Shown here piece after piece: positions 8,047 to 17,220 of a stretch of 47,315 nucleotides of DNA. The translations under genes were made by a program, and so were the position numbers. Origin of the DNA: an uncultured Clostridia bacterium (GTDB lineage: Bacteria > Bacillota > Clostridia > Christensenellales > Borkfalkiaceae). Position 1 is the stretch's first letter; every line of letters starts with the position of its first letter. A model generated the notes under the pieces. That model was given only the letters and a program-made list of their open reading frames with translations, searched no databases and had not been told where the DNA came from. The stretch lies in contig CANRKX010000009.1 of the NCBI GenBank assembly GCA_947631325.1, forward strand, positions 1 to 47,315. The letters are read 5' to 3'.

Positions 8047-8486
8047 CGGGGGGGGGATTATTGGGGGCGTTGGCGAAAGGACGGGGAACCTTCTCTCCCC
8101 CGAACCTTTGGGTTCGGGTACTCTCCCCCGCAAGCGGGGGAAAGTTATAATGAGGTGAGATTATTAGAAGTAGTCGCCGAGACCACGAGGGGGTCCCTCC
8201 ACTCAATCGAACCCGCTATCGCGGGATTCTTATTCGGTCGGGATGACAGCTCTTTAATTTCTAAAATAATAATAAATACAATATGACCAAGCTCGACGGG
8301 AAGCGGTGCGGAGATGCGAGCAGAACAAGAAATAATAAGGAAAAATAATTAGAAATAGGCACCGAGACCACGAGGGGATCCCTCGACTCTATCGAACTCG
8401 CTTCGCGAGGTTCTTAATCGCTCGGGATGACAGGTTGGGACGAGCCGCAACACAGTTATGCGACGCATATACGCGGCGCGCTCGCA
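8047..8486 (+). repeat. Mosaic repeat block A
   Basis: A gene-free stretch starting with a run of nine G. Modules in order: two G/C-rich hairpins (CCCGAACC / GGTTCGGG; CCCCCGC / GCGGGGG), a TTATAATGAGGTGAG segment, the CCGAGACCACGAGGGG module ending in GGGATGACAG (present twice, at about 8177-8250 and 8358-8432), and the end palindrome CACAGTTATGCGACGCATA at 8449-8467 with its partner arm. The CGGGATGACA part belongs to the widespread interspersed repeats that give spurious peptides of the CHPERSEG kind. The block ends three bases before the rplQ terminator. Confidence 0.75.
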
Positions 8487-8488
8487 TT

Positions 8489-8522
8489 AAAAAAGCGGAC
8501 ATTTGAAAATGTCCGCTTTTTT
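8489..8522 (-). terminator. Terminator of the ribosomal superoperon
   Basis: Perfect hairpin AAAAAAGCGGACATTT / AAATGTCCGCTTTTTT, two bases after the rplQ stop. T runs are present on both strands. Confidence 0.95.
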
Positions 8523-8524
8523 AA

Positions 8525-9031
8525 TTAAACGAGCTCGATGATAGCTTCTTCGGCGGCGTCGCCGCGACGGGAACCCACAAGATAAATCCTCGTATATCCG
8601 CCGCCCTGACCCAACTCTTCCTTTCTCTGCGCGTACTTGGGCGCGATTTCGTTGAAGAGCTTTTCCATGAGGGGGTGCTTTATATCCGCAGTCCTCGCCT
8701 TGAAGTCCGACTTCTTTTCCGCGAAGGGCTTTACTTCCTGCACGTCGCGGAGTTTGCCCATGAGTTCGCGGCGGACGGCAAGCTTTTTGGGGCTGTCCTT
8801 GACGTTCTTTACAGTCACTTCCTTGCCCTTTTTGTCCGTCGTGGTTACGTCGAACTCCACGTTGTCGTCATACACCTTGATAGCCTTGGTGATTATCTTC
8901 TCAACATAGGGCTGAAGCTCCTTTGCCTTTGCCGCGGTGGTGGTTATCTTGCCATACCACAGAAGATCGGAAGCCTGATTTCTCAAAAGAGCCATTCTCT
9001 GTTCAGCCGTTCTGCCTAATTTGCCAGCCAT
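8525..9031 (-). CDS. rplQ: 50S ribosomal protein L17, with an internal insertion
   Basis: L17 is a large-subunit protein near the exit tunnel. At 168 aa it is about 45-50 residues longer than typical bacterial L17. The conserved parts are the start GKLGRTAEQRMALLRNQ, KHPLMEKLFNEIAPKYAQR and GGGYTRIYLVGSRRGDAA. The extra residues lie between them, roughly 53-110 (KVYDDNVEFDVTTTDKKGKE and beyond), and are rich in charged residues. It is the last gene of the superoperon, three bases after rpoA. Confidence 0.96.
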   Translation of the reverse strand: MAGKLGRTAEQRMALLRNQASDLLWYGKITTTAAKAKELQPYVEKIITKAIKVYDDNVEFDVTTTDKKGKEVTVKNVKDSPKKLAVRRELMGKLRDVQEVKPFAEKKSDFKARTADIKHPLMEKLFNEIAPKYAQRKEELGQGGGYTRIYLVGSRRGDAAEEAIIELV

Positions 9032-9034
9032 GAT

Positions 9035-9988
9035 TTAGTCCTCCTTGTTTGAAAGTGAAAGCCCGTAAGACTGGAGTTTGTTTATAACCTCGTCCAAAGA
9101 CTTCCTGCCGAGGTTCCTCACCTTCAACATTTCGTCCTCAGTCTTTTTGGTCAGGTCTTCCACCGTGTGAATGTTTGCGCGCTTTAAGCAATTGTAGGAG
9201 CGGACGGATAAGTCCATGTCCTCAATAGCCATAGCGAGTATTTTTGCCTGTTTGTCGTCCTCGTTCTTGACGAGAATGTCCATGCCCTTGATGGTCTCGG
9301 AAAGGTCGACGAAGAGCGAGATATGGTCCTGCATTATCTTGGCGGCGAGGGAGACGATCTCCTTTGCGCCGAACGCGCCGTTCGTCCATACCTCCAAGGT
9401 GAGCTTGTCAAAGTCGGTATTCTGACCTACGCGGGTGTTTTCGACCGAGTAGTTGACCTTTTTGACGGGCGTGTAGATACTGTCGATGGGGATATAATCT
9501 ATAAGTTCCGTCCTCGTGTGGTCGGCGCCCTTATAGCCCCTGCCGCGGCCGATGGTTATCTCCATGTCAATCTTGCCGCCCTCGTCCACCGTGCAGATGT
9601 GCTGGTCGCCGTTGATGATTTCTATCTCGGCGTCCTCGGCGATGTCGCTCGCCTTGACTTCGCAGGGACCCTCTTTATAGAGGTGGACGACCTTTTTGTA
9701 GTCCTTATCGGTGACCGTCGTCTTTATGGCAAGCGTCTTTAAGTTGAGGATTATTTCGGTTACGTCCTCCTTGACGCCCGCGACAGCGGAAAATTCGTGC
9801 TTCACGCTTCCGTCGAGAAATCTTATTCCCTGAGCAGCCGCACCGGGCAGCGCCGACAGAAGTATACGCCTAAGGCAGTTGCCTATCGTAAGACCGAAGC
9901 CCTTTTCGAGGGGTTCGACGACGACCTTTGCATAGGATTGGTCCTCGCTCTCTTCCACGTCGATTTTGGGCATATCCATTTCGATCAT
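9035..9988 (-). CDS. rpoA: RNA polymerase alpha subunit
   Basis: The alpha subunit nucleates RNA polymerase assembly and its C-terminal domain contacts promoter UP elements and activators. 317 aa, normal length. The N-terminal dimerisation domain carries [20 protein letters not shown] (about 31-50). The C-terminal domain (about 240-310) carries [18 protein letters not shown] and [13 protein letters not shown]. It lies between rpsD and rplQ, the usual Firmicutes order. Confidence 0.98.
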   Translation of the reverse strand: MIEMDMPKIDVEESEDQSYAKVVVEPLEKGFGLTIGNCLRRILLSALPGAAAQGIRFLDGSVKHEFSAVAGVKEDVTEIILNLKTLAIKTTVTDKDYKKVVHLYKEGPCEVKASDIAEDAEIEIINGDQHICTVDEGGKIDMEITIGRGRGYKGADHTRTELIDYIPIDSIYTPVKKVNYSVENTRVGQNTDFDKLTLEVWTNGAFGAKEIVSLAAKIMQDHISLFVDLSETIKGMDILVKNEDDKQAKILAMAIEDMDLSVRSYNCLKRANIHTVEDLTKKTEDEMLKVRNLGRKSLDEVINKLQSYGLSLSNKED

Positions 9989-10015
9989 ATAACTTCCTCC
10001 TATCTACTATGTTTA

Positions 10016-10639
10016 TTACTTGGAGTACAGCTCGACAATCATATGCTCTGCAATCTGACTGTCTATATCGTCCCTTGCGGGAAGGGAGAGAATTTTACCT
10101 TCTAATTTGGCGGGGTCGAATTCCAGCCACTTGGGGCTGTTCGCCGCCTTCATCGTCTTGACTTCCCCGAAGAACTTGTTGGAGCTCTTGCTCTCCTTTA
10201 CGGTGATAACGTCGCCCACCTTGACTATATAGGAGGGGATATTTACCTTTTTGCCGTTGACGAGGAAATGTCCGTGGTTGACAAGCTGCCTTGACTGGGC
10301 GCGGCTTGCGCCTATACCCATGCGGAAAATCACGTTGTCCAGCCTGCGCTCCAAGAGCGAGAGCATGTTTTCGCCCGTGATGCCCTTCATGGCGTCTGCC
10401 TTTTCGTAATATGCGCGGAACTGACCTTCCTGTACGCCGTAAATGCGCTTAACCTTTTGCTTTTCGCGGAGCTGCTGACCGTACTCGGAGACCTTTTTCC
10501 TGCCTGCGCCGTGTGCGCCGGGGGCAACGGGCCTCTTCTCGAACGGGCACTTGCCCGAATAACACTTGTCGCCCTTCAAAAAGAGCTTTCCGCCCTCCCT
10601 TCTGCAAAGGCGGCATTTCGCTTCCCTGTAAGTTGCCAT
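10016..10639 (-). CDS. rpsD: 30S ribosomal protein S4, zinc-binding form
   Basis: S4 starts 30S assembly by binding the 5' domain of 16S rRNA. 207 aa. The N-terminus holds C9, C12, C26 and C31 (CRLC, CYSGKC), so this is the zinc-binding C+ form. The S4 RNA-binding domain is visible as [11 protein letters not shown] followed by [20 protein letters not shown]. In Bacillus S4 lies elsewhere; its place here in the alpha operon matches Clostridia. Confidence 0.98.
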   Translation of the reverse strand: MATYREAKCRLCRREGGKLFLKGDKCYSGKCPFEKRPVAPGAHGAGRKKVSEYGQQLREKQKVKRIYGVQEGQFRAYYEKADAMKGITGENMLSLLERRLDNVIFRMGIGASRAQSRQLVNHGHFLVNGKKVNIPSYIVKVGDVITVKESKSSNKFFGEVKTMKAANSPKWLEFDPAKLEGKILSLPARDDIDSQIAEHMIVELYSK

Positions 10640-10654
10640 ATTTCAAATACCTCC

Positions 10655-11056
10655 TTATACTCTGCGGCGCTTGGGCGGTCTGCATCCGTTGTGCGCGATG
10701 GGCGAGACGTCGGAGATGAGAGTTATCTCCACTTCGCATGCGCCTATCGCCCTTATAGCCGATTCCCTGCCCGCGCCGGGGCCCTTTACATATACTTCAA
10801 CCGACCTTAAACCGTGGTCCTTTGCTGCCTTTACAGCCGTCTCGGTAGCCATCTGCGCGGCAAACGGCGTGCCCTTACGGGAGCCCTTGAAGCCGAGGCT
10901 GCCCGCCGACGACCAGCTTATGGCGTTGCCCTGAAGGTCGGTTACGGTGACGAGAGTGTTGTTGAAAGAGGATTGGATATGCACCTGACCCTTATCAACC
11001 TTTTTAAGCTCTCTGCGCTTTCTGGTTACAGTCTGTTTTTTCTGTTGCTGTGCCAT
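10655..11056 (-). CDS. rpsK: 30S ribosomal protein S11
   Basis: S11 forms part of the mRNA platform near the Shine-Dalgarno helix. 133 aa, usual length. Diagnostic segments are [39 protein letters not shown] and the basic C-terminus [12 protein letters not shown] site GGAGGG precedes the ATG. Positioned between rpsM and rpsD as expected. Confidence 0.98.
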   Translation of the reverse strand: MAQQQKKQTVTRKRRELKKVDKGQVHIQSSFNNTLVTVTDLQGNAISWSSAGSLGFKGSRKGTPFAAQMATETAVKAAKDHGLRSVEVYVKGPGAGRESAIRAIGACEVEITLISDVSPIAHNGCRPPKRRRV

Positions 11057-11070
11057 TTATCTCGCCCTCC

Positions 11071-11445
11071 TTACTTCGCGCCCTTCTTCTTCGCGACCGT
11101 GCGGCGGGGACCCTTTCTCGTCCTCGCGTTGGTCTTGGTGGACTGTCCGCGGACGGGCAAGCCCTTTCTGTGCCTTATACCGCGATAACAGCCTATTTCC
11201 ATAAGTCTTTTTATGTTGAGCGAGACTTCGGTGCGAAGTTCGCCCTCGACCCTGACGTTGTGGTCGATGTACTCTCTCAATTTGGATACGGTGGACTCGT
11301 CGAGGTCCTTGACACGGGTGTCGGGATCGACGCCCGTTGCCGCAAGAATTTTCTGCGACGTTTTAAGTCCTATACCGTAAATGTAGGTGAGCCCTATTTC
11401 TACTCTCTTTTCTCTGGGTAGATCCACACCGGCAATACGTGCCAT
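11071..11445 (-). CDS. rpsM: 30S ribosomal protein S13
   Basis: S13 contacts the P-site tRNA and forms a bridge to the large subunit. The protein from the ATG at 11445 is 124 aa and starts [20 protein letters not shown] as in the family; the frame is open 21 codons further but that extension is not conserved. AGGAGA lies about 12 nt upstream. The C-terminus ([15 protein letters not shown]) is the usual basic tail. A 161-base gap separates it from rpmJ. Confidence 0.97.
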   Translation of the reverse strand: MARIAGVDLPREKRVEIGLTYIYGIGLKTSQKILAATGVDPDTRVKDLDESTVSKLREYIDHNVRVEGELRTEVSLNIKRLMEIGCYRGIRHRKGLPVRGQSTKTNARTRKGPRRTVAKKKGAK

Positions 11446-11606
11446 AGTAAATAAATTTCTCCTTGAATTTTGATTTTTGTATGTGAACCGCATACCCCTT
11501 TCGCCCAAAAATTCGGAATGTCGGGCGGGCGGGGAGTGCGAAATTATTTTCTATGTCAGACAGCTTTTATATTTTCAAGGCGCGAAATGACTGCGCCCGA
11601 CCTATT

Positions 11607-11723
11607 TCAGCCCTGACGCTGTTTGTGGCTCTTGTTTTTAGAGCATATTATCATAACTTTGCCGTTTCTTTTGATGACTTTGCACTTGTCGCACATGGGT
11701 TTTACGGAAGGTCTTACTTTCAT
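11607..11723 (-). CDS. rpmJ: 50S ribosomal protein L36
   Basis: A 38-aa protein, too short for many gene finders: it begins [19 protein letters not shown] and ends HKQRQG. C11, C14, C27 and H33 give the zinc site of the C+ form. SD site AGGAGA lies 7-12 nt before the ATG. L36 sits between infA and rpsM in the standard order. Normal length is 37-38 aa. Confidence 0.96.
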   Translation of the reverse strand: MKVRPSVKPMCDKCKVIKRNGKVMIICSKNKSHKQRQG

Positions 11724-11751
11724 AATAATATTTCTCCTTGTTTTTATCGGC

Positions 11752-11973
11752 TCAGTTCTTGCTGCGCCACGTTATTCTGCCTTTTGTCAAATCGTAGGGG
11801 CTGATTTCGAGCTTGACGTTATCGCCCTCGATAATCCTTATATAGTTGAGGCGGAGCTTGCCCGATATATACGCCGTGATGATGTGACCGTTGGTGAGCC
11901 GCACCTTGAAGGTGGCGTTGGGCAGGCACTCGATTACCTTTCCCTCTGTTTCGATTACGTCGTCCTTGGACAT
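11752..11973 (-). CDS. infA: Translation initiation factor IF-1
   Basis: IF-1 binds the ribosomal A site during initiation. 73 aa, one OB-fold of the S1 type, starting [19 protein letters not shown] and containing [17 protein letters not shown] and [15 protein letters not shown]. Length and sequence are standard. It lies three bases after the KOW protein gene. Confidence 0.98.
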   Translation of the reverse strand: MSKDDVIETEGKVIECLPNATFKVRLTNGHIITAYISGKLRLNYIRIIEGDNVKLEISPYDLTKGRITWRSKN

Positions 11974-11976
11974 TGT

Positions 11977-12264
11977 TTACTCCTCGCCGCTCGGGGCGTT
12001 ATATGGTCTTAACAACGAAAATATTTCGGTGTCGAATACCTGCTTGCCTTCGGAAAGCTTTGACGCTATCGCCTCCGACCTGTCGGGGAGAAGGTCGACA
12101 TGCCTTAAATTCTTTCTCTTGGGCGAGCAGAGTTTTTTGAAGTTGCCGTCCACGAGCATCAAAGCGCCGTCGCTTTCTATACTCTTAATCAGGTAGTATC
12201 TGCCTTTGTCCCTGCCCTGTTTGCTTCGGCATATGCTGCCGACGAGGGGCGTCTGAACCTTCAT
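11977..12264 (-). CDS. KOW-domain RNA-binding protein (L14e-like)
   Basis: A 95-aa protein found between map and infA in many Clostridia. The N-terminal part (about 1-55) reads GSICRSKQGRDKGRYYLIKSI, a KOW-type RNA-binding motif like that of archaeal/eukaryotic L14e, followed by NFKKLCSPKRKNLRHVDLLP, which is basic. The exact role is not known; presence inside the ribosomal operon suggests ribosome assembly or RNA binding. Confidence 0.88.
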   Translation of the reverse strand: MKVQTPLVGSICRSKQGRDKGRYYLIKSIESDGALMLVDGNFKKLCSPKRKNLRHVDLLPDRSEAIASKLSEGKQVFDTEIFSLLRPYNAPSGEE

Positions 12265-12272
12265 ATTTCTCC

Positions 12273-13019
12273 TTACAGGGTGAGAATTTCCACCCCGTCG
12301 TCCGTTATGAGAACGGTGTTCTCATAGTGCGCCGAGGGTTTGCCGTCCGCCGTGGTGACCGTCCAGCCGTCTTCCCTGCTGAAATTTACTTTATGGGTGC
12401 CCATGTTTATCATGGGCTCTATACATATGGTCATTCCCGCCTTTAAGCGTATGCCCGTACCCTTCTTGCCGTAATTGGGGACGGAGGGGTCTTCGTGCAT
12501 CTCCCTGCCTATCCCGTGACCGACGAGGGCGCGGACGACGCCGTAGCCGTGGCTTTCGGCATACGTCTGCACGGTGTAACCTATGTCGTAAAGGGGAACG
12601 CCCGCCTTCAATCCCTCGACTGCCTTGAAAAAGCACTCCTTGGTGACTTCGACAAGTTCGCGCTTCTCCTTGGAGACGTTGCCGATTAAAAAGGTCCTTG
12701 CCGCGTCGCCGTTGAAGCCGTTCTTTTCGGCGGTTATGTCGACGCTGACGATATCGCCGTCGACGAGCACCCTATCGGAGGGAATTCCGTGGACGACCAC
12801 CTCGTTGACCGAGACGCAGGAGCTGGCGGGATAGCCGCAGTAGCCGAGACTCGAAGGGGTCGCGCCGCAGGAAGTTATATATCTGTATACGAGTTCGTCC
12901 ACCTCTTTGGTGGTCATGCCCGCTTGTATGTGCCTTTCGACGAATCGGAGGGTTTCCTTGACTATACGGCAGCTCTCCCTCATCAATTGTATCTCGGCAG
13001 GCGTCTTAACGTGAATCAT
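12273..13019 (-). CDS. map: Methionine aminopeptidase, type I
   Basis: Removes the initiator methionine from nascent proteins. 248 aa with all five metal ligands visible: D94 (SVDIT), D105 (NGDAARTF), H168 (VGHGIG), E201 (IEPM) and E233 (YENTV). No zinc-finger or SH3-type N-terminal extension is present, so it is the short type Ia form. It follows adk by three bases. Confidence 0.98.
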   Translation of the reverse strand: MIHVKTPAEIQLMRESCRIVKETLRFVERHIQAGMTTKEVDELVYRYITSCGATPSSLGYCGYPASSCVSVNEVVVHGIPSDRVLVDGDIVSVDITAEKNGFNGDAARTFLIGNVSKEKRELVEVTKECFFKAVEGLKAGVPLYDIGYTVQTYAESHGYGVVRALVGHGIGREMHEDPSVPNYGKKGTGIRLKAGMTICIEPMINMGTHKVNFSREDGWTVTTADGKPSAHYENTVLITDDGVEILTL

Positions 13020-13022
13020 AAT

Positions 13023-13643
13023 TTATCCGAGACGGGCGCAAATCTGCGCAAATACTTCGTCGGGCGAGCCCTTGCCGCCGTGAACGGTGACGAGCTTGGA
13101 CTGTGCCCTGTAATACTCTATTAAAGGCGCCGTCTGCTCCTCGTACGTGTCGAGACGGGCTTGCACCGTTTGGGGATTGTCGTCCTCGCGCCTATACAAA
13201 GGCTTGCCGCACTTTGCGCAGGTGGTTGAGCCGTTTAAGGTGGAGATATGATAGCTTTCGCCGCATACGCACACCCTCCTGCCGCAAATTCTGTCGAGAA
13301 GAAGAGCCTTGTCGACGTCGATATTTATACATATATCTATATTTGCGAACTTGTCGAGCTCGCCCGCCTGATAGAGATTGCGGGGGAAGCCGTCGAGCAT
13401 ATAGCCCCCTTTTACGTCGTCTTCCGCGAGTCTGTTTTTGACAATCTCGCAGGTGACTTCGTCGGGGACGAGCTTGCCCGCGTCGATATACGACTTGGCT
13501 ATCTTGCCGATAGGCGTTCCGCCCTTTATGTTGGCGCGGAATATGTCGCCCGTGGAGATGTGGACGAGCCCGTACTTTTGGGATATCTTGCTTGCCTGCG
13601 TTCCCTTGCCTGCGCCCGGGGCGCCGAGAAGAACTATATTCAT
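13023..13643 (-). CDS. adk: Adenylate kinase with Cys-containing lid
   Basis: Catalyses ATP + AMP to 2 ADP. 206 aa. P-loop GAPGAGKGT at 7-15, AMP-site TGDIFR and the DGFPRN segment are intact. The lid has four cysteines, C125, C127, C142 and C145, as expected for a zinc-stabilised lid, but the first pair is spaced CxC instead of the usual CxxC and the lid is slightly short. The SecY-Adk-Map order is standard for the spc operon. Confidence 0.97.
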   Translation of the reverse strand: MNIVLLGAPGAGKGTQASKISQKYGLVHISTGDIFRANIKGGTPIGKIAKSYIDAGKLVPDEVTCEIVKNRLAEDDVKGGYMLDGFPRNLYQAGELDKFANIDICINIDVDKALLLDRICGRRVCVCGESYHISTLNGSTTCAKCGKPLYRREDDNPQTVQARLDTYEEQTAPLIEYYRAQSKLVTVHGGKGSPDEVFAQICARLG

Positions 13644-13661
13644 AAATTCATATCCCCCTGA

Positions 13662-15014
13662 TTATTTGAGGAAGCCCTTGTAGTTCTTCATCATGAGCTG
13701 AGACTCGAGCTGTTTGTCGAGTTCGAGCGCGACGGAGACGACAATCAATATACCCGTCGTGGAGAATACCGAAAGCAAATCGGTGCTGCTCGCTATATTC
13801 AGACTGGTTAAAACCATACCCAAAATTGAGGGAATGAATGCGACGAGAGAGAGATATATCGCCCCGAACAGGGTTATGCGGTTGGATATCTTTTTGAGAT
13901 AGTCGGCTGTGGGACGACCCGGTCTTATACCCTGAATGAATCCGCCGTTCTGCTGGATTGTCTTGGAGACGTCCTCGGGGTTGAACTGCATGGACTGATA
14001 GAAGAATGCGAACGCGAAGATGAGAACGCAGAGCGCAATCATATATATGAACTGCCCGTACCAATGACCCGAAGAGCCCGAGAACCAGTCGGTTATTCCC
14101 GCTTCGGCATTACTGCCCGGCCAGAAAAGGCTGATTATCATCTGGGGGAAGGTGATGAGGGCGAAGGCGAAGATGAGGGGCATGACGCCCGAACCCGAAA
14201 TTCTTATGGGAATCACGGACGACTGACCGCCGTACATTCTTCTGCCCTTAACCTGCTTTGCATACTGCACGGGGATGCGCCTTTCGGACAGATCGACCGT
14301 GACGATTGCGGCAAACTCGACAATTGTGAGGAGCACGAAGCCCAAAACTTCCCAAAGGACTTCGGGAGAGCCCGTGAACGCCTGCTGGAACTTGTTGACG
14401 ACGGTGAGACCCGCCGTGGAAAGTATGCCGATAAAGATGATGAGCGAGATGCCGTTGGATATGCCGTACTCCGTTATCCTTTCGCCTATCCACATGACGA
14501 GCATTGCGCCCGCGGTGTAGACGACGGTGAGGAAGATGCCCGCTATCCACTTGGCGCCCGTATCGCTTATGAATCCGCCGCCGAAGATTTCAAGGCGAAG
14601 AGCGTCGCCCTGTATGCCGAAGTTGACGATAATGCCTATCGCCTGCGCGACGGCGAGAAGGATGGTGACGTATCTCGTTATCTGCGCTATCTTCTTCCTG
14701 CCCTCTTCGCCCTGCTTGGAAAGGCGTTCGAGAGCGGGGATTCCGACGGTCAGAAGCTGGATAATGATGGACGCGTTGATATAGGGGCTTATGCCGAGGG
14801 CGAACAGCGTTGCGTTGGCGAGCGAGCCGCCCGTGATGGACGACAATACGTTCAGAAAGCTGCTGCCCGTAATCTCGGCGCTGAAAGTTTCGGGGTCTAT
14901 CCCGGGGACGGGAATGTAGCACCCAAGGCGGAAGATGAGAAGAAGGAGGAGAGTTATCCAAATCTTCTTCCTTATCTCCTTGACCTTAAAACAATTCTTT
15001 ATTGTTTCAAACAT
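13662..15014 (-). CDS. secY: Protein translocase subunit SecY
   Basis: The channel-forming subunit of the Sec translocon. 450 aa with about ten hydrophobic segments; recognisable parts are LLLLIFRLGCYIPVPGID at the first helix, LGISPYINASIIIQLL in the plug/second-helix region, and the cytoplasmic loop QGIRPGRPTADYLKKI near the C-terminus. Placed between rplO and adk. Confidence 0.98.
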   Translation of the reverse strand: MFETIKNCFKVKEIRKKIWITLLLLLIFRLGCYIPVPGIDPETFSAEITGSSFLNVLSSITGGSLANATLFALGISPYINASIIIQLLTVGIPALERLSKQGEEGRKKIAQITRYVTILLAVAQAIGIIVNFGIQGDALRLEIFGGGFISDTGAKWIAGIFLTVVYTAGAMLVMWIGERITEYGISNGISLIIFIGILSTAGLTVVNKFQQAFTGSPEVLWEVLGFVLLTIVEFAAIVTVDLSERRIPVQYAKQVKGRRMYGGQSSVIPIRISGSGVMPLIFAFALITFPQMIISLFWPGSNAEAGITDWFSGSSGHWYGQFIYMIALCVLIFAFAFFYQSMQFNPEDVSKTIQQNGGFIQGIRPGRPTADYLKKISNRITLFGAIYLSLVAFIPSILGMVLTSLNIASSTDLLSVFSTTGILIVVSVALELDKQLESQLMMKNYKGFLK

Positions 15015-15049
15015 TTTTTACCTCTTATTTGCCGAGGGGAGCGCGGGGA

Positions 15050-15496
15050 TTATTCGACCTCCGCTTTTCCGCCGACCTTTTCTATGGCAGCCTTTGCGCT
15101 TTCGGAGAACTTTGCGGCCTTAACCGTGAGCGCGGCGGTCAATTCGCCAGAACCCAATACTTTGAGCCCTGCGGAATTTTTGACTTCCTTGGCAAGCTTA
15201 TGGTCGCTGACGTACTCGAAGTCGACAACGGTGCCCGCGGGAACGTCCTTGAGCTGACCGAGGTTGACGATAGTGTACTCAACAGCCCACTTGTTGTGGA
15301 AGCCGCGCTTGGGAACGCGCCTGTGCATGGGCATCTGACCGCCTTCGAAACCGGGACGTACTCCGCCGCCCGAACGCGCCCATTGACCCTTGTGTCCCTT
15401 GCCCGAGGTCTTGCCGAGCCCCGAACCTATGCCGCGTCCGAGTCTCTTGGGGGAGATATTTGCGCCCTCTGCGGGCGATAACGTATCAATTCTCAT
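15050..15496 (-). CDS. rplO: 50S ribosomal protein L15
   Basis: A late-assembling large-subunit protein. 148 aa, with the glycine-rich basic N-terminal extension KRLGRGIGSGLGKTSGKGHK and the globular part from about residue 70. Standard length. It begins three bases after the rpmD stop. Confidence 0.98.
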   Translation of the reverse strand: MRIDTLSPAEGANISPKRLGRGIGSGLGKTSGKGHKGQWARSGGGVRPGFEGGQMPMHRRVPKRGFHNKWAVEYTIVNLGQLKDVPAGTVVDFEYVSDHKLAKEVKNSAGLKVLGSGELTAALTVKAAKFSESAKAAIEKVGGKAEVE

Positions 15497-15499
15497 ATA

Positions 15500-15679
15500 T
15501 TACTCCTCCGCCTTCTCTACCTTGAGAAGATATGCAACCTTTGCAACCTGTCCGAGGTTGGCGGGCGTCTCCTCAAGCAACTTGCTCTGACGAATTTTTC
15601 TGAGCCCGAGAGCCGTCACGGTCGCCTTGACCGACTTGACTTCGTTGGAGGGGCTCTTTACCAATGTCACTTTTATCAT
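15500..15679 (-). CDS. rpmD: 50S ribosomal protein L30
   Basis: A 59-aa protein read directly from the minus strand: it begins MIKVTLVKSPSNEVKSVKAT and continues with TALGLRKIRQSKLLEETPAN, the family signature. SD site GGAGG lies 5-9 bases before the ATG. L30 is normally found between rpsE and rplO, as here. Confidence 0.96.
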   Translation of the reverse strand: MIKVTLVKSPSNEVKSVKATVTALGLRKIRQSKLLEETPANLGQVAKVAYLLKVEKAEE

Positions 15680-15690
15680 GATTGCCTCCG

Positions 15691-16224
15691 TTAAGCTTTG
15701 AGATCGTCAACGCTCTTGCCGCGAGCCGCCGCTATCTCTTCGGGGGATTTGAGGTCTCTCAGTCCCGCGATGGCTGCCTTTACGCAGTTGATGGGGTTGG
15801 ATGTGCCGTGGGATTTGGTTCTGACGTCCTTGACGCCCGCAGCTTCCATTACCGCACGGACGGGGCCGCCCGCTATAACGCCCGTACCTTCGGCGGCGGG
15901 CATCATGAGGACGGAACCTCTGCCGAATACGCCGAGAACGGTGTGGGGAATGGACGTGCCCTGTAAGCTGACCTTCCTCATGTTCTTTTTAGCCTGTGCG
16001 TTTGCCTTTTCGATGGCTTCGGGGACTTCCTTGCTCTTGCCCATGCCGTATCCGACAGAGCCCTTGCCGTCGCCGACGACAACGAGCGCGGCAAAGCGCA
16101 TGTTTCTGCCGCCCTTGACGGTCTTCTGTACCCTGTTTACCTGTATGAGCTTTTTGACGAGCCCGTCGTCCTCCTGCCTTCTTCTCTGATCTCTTCTTGC
16201 AGGTCTTTCTTTTTTCTCTTCCAT
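15691..16224 (-). CDS. rpsE: 30S ribosomal protein S5
   Basis: S5 helps decoding accuracy and mRNA unwinding at the entry channel. 177 aa. The N-terminus ([20 protein letters not shown]) is a charged extension; the double-stranded-RNA-binding-like domain begins at [20 protein letters not shown]. The segment [20 protein letters not shown] and [19 protein letters not shown] are conserved. Confidence 0.98.
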   Translation of the reverse strand: MEEKKERPARRDQRRRQEDDGLVKKLIQVNRVQKTVKGGRNMRFAALVVVGDGKGSVGYGMGKSKEVPEAIEKANAQAKKNMRKVSLQGTSIPHTVLGVFGRGSVLMMPAAEGTGVIAGGPVRAVMEAAGVKDVRTKSHGTSNPINCVKAAIAGLRDLKSPEEIAAARGKSVDDLKA

Positions 16225-16234
16225 ATTGAGCTCC

Positions 16235-16603
16235 TTACAATTTGAGTCCGGCTTCCCTTGCGCCGTCTGCGACCGCCTGTACGCGGCCCGTGTAGAGATA
16301 GCCGCCCCTGTCGAAAACGACGGTCTCTATTTTGAGGGCTTTGGCCTTTTCGCCGACAACCTGACCTACGACCTTAGCCGCGTCCGTCTTGGAAAGACCC
16401 GCTATCTTGTCCTTTACCTGCTTTTCCATGGTCGAAGCCGAGCAGAGGGTTACCCCCTTCACGTCGTCGATGACCTGTACGTATATGTGATTGAGACTGC
16501 GGAAAACGCTCATTCTCGGCGTCTCTGCCGTGCCCGAAATCTTTTTGCGGACGCGCGCGTGACGGCGGAGCCTTTCCTCGTTTTTATCTATCTTATTGAT
16601 CAT
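16235..16603 (-). CDS. rplR: 50S ribosomal protein L18
   Basis: L18 carries 5S rRNA onto the large subunit. The protein from the ATG at 16603 is 122 aa and begins [20 protein letters not shown]. The frame is open ten codons further, but AAAGGAG is placed for 16603. Conserved parts are [20 protein letters not shown] and [20 protein letters not shown]. Confidence 0.96.
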   Translation of the reverse strand: MINKIDKNEERLRRHARVRKKISGTAETPRMSVFRSLNHIYVQVIDDVKGVTLCSASTMEKQVKDKIAGLSKTDAAKVVGQVVGEKAKALKIETVVFDRGGYLYTGRVQAVADGAREAGLKL

Positions 16604-16658
16604 AATTTCTCCTTTGGGGCAATCAGCCTTCAAACGGTTTAAGCCGCTTTTTTAAGGC

Positions 16659-17207
16659 TTACTTCTTGCCCTTGCCTCCCGTCTTGCCTTCCTTGCGCTC
16701 TATCACTTCGTCCTTGTAGGCGATGCCGTAGCCGTGGTAGGGTTCGGGGATTCTGACCTTGCGGATATTCGCCGCAGTCTGTCCGACGACCGTCTTATCT
16801 ATACCCGAAACGGTGATCTCGTTGGGGGTGGGGCAGGCGAAGGTCACGCCCGCGGGCTCGACGAACTCGACGGGGTGCGAAAAGCCGACGTTCAAGACTA
16901 TCTTGTTGCCGCTCTTTGCCACCTTCCAGCCGACGCCGTTGACGACGAGGGTCTTCGTGTAGCCCTCGGTGACGCCCACGACCATGTTGTGGAGAAGCGC
17001 CCTGTAGAGCCCGTGCTTTGCGTCGGTGCCCTCGGTCTCGGCAGTCTTCAATACGTGCGCTTCCGCGCCATCCACTTTGACCTCTATATCGCCGACAATC
17101 TGCTGCGTCAAGACGCCCTTTGCGCCCTTTACGGTAAGAAGTCCGTTTTCAAACGTCACGCTCACTCCCGCAGGAATGGCGACGGGTAATTTACCAATTC
17201 TCGACAT
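16659..17207 (-). CDS. rplF: 50S ribosomal protein L6
   Basis: L6 sits near the GTPase-associated region of the large subunit. 182 aa with two similar domains; MSRIGKLPVAIPAGVSV begins the first and the C-terminal signature PEPYHGYGIAYKDEVIERKE lies in the second. Ends with a Lys/Gly-rich tail (GKTGGKGKK). Confidence 0.98.
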   Translation of the reverse strand: MSRIGKLPVAIPAGVSVTFENGLLTVKGAKGVLTQQIVGDIEVKVDGAEAHVLKTAETEGTDAKHGLYRALLHNMVVGVTEGYTKTLVVNGVGWKVAKSGNKIVLNVGFSHPVEFVEPAGVTFACPTPNEITVSGIDKTVVGQTAANIRKVRIPEPYHGYGIAYKDEVIERKEGKTGGKGKK

Positions 17208-17220
17208 ATTGAATTCCTCC

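Noticed and set aside
8047-8486. CRISPR array
   Set aside because: The repeats are mosaic with unequal spacing and no regular spacers; no cas genes in the window.
11446-11606. Internal promoter in the rpmJ-rpsM gap
   Set aside because: TTGAAA is present on the minus strand, but no good -10 box lies at 16-18 bases. The 161-base gap otherwise shows nothing I can name.
13662-15257. 397-codon plus-strand frame opposite secY
   Set aside because: Strongly biased antisense reading; secY on the other strand is certain.
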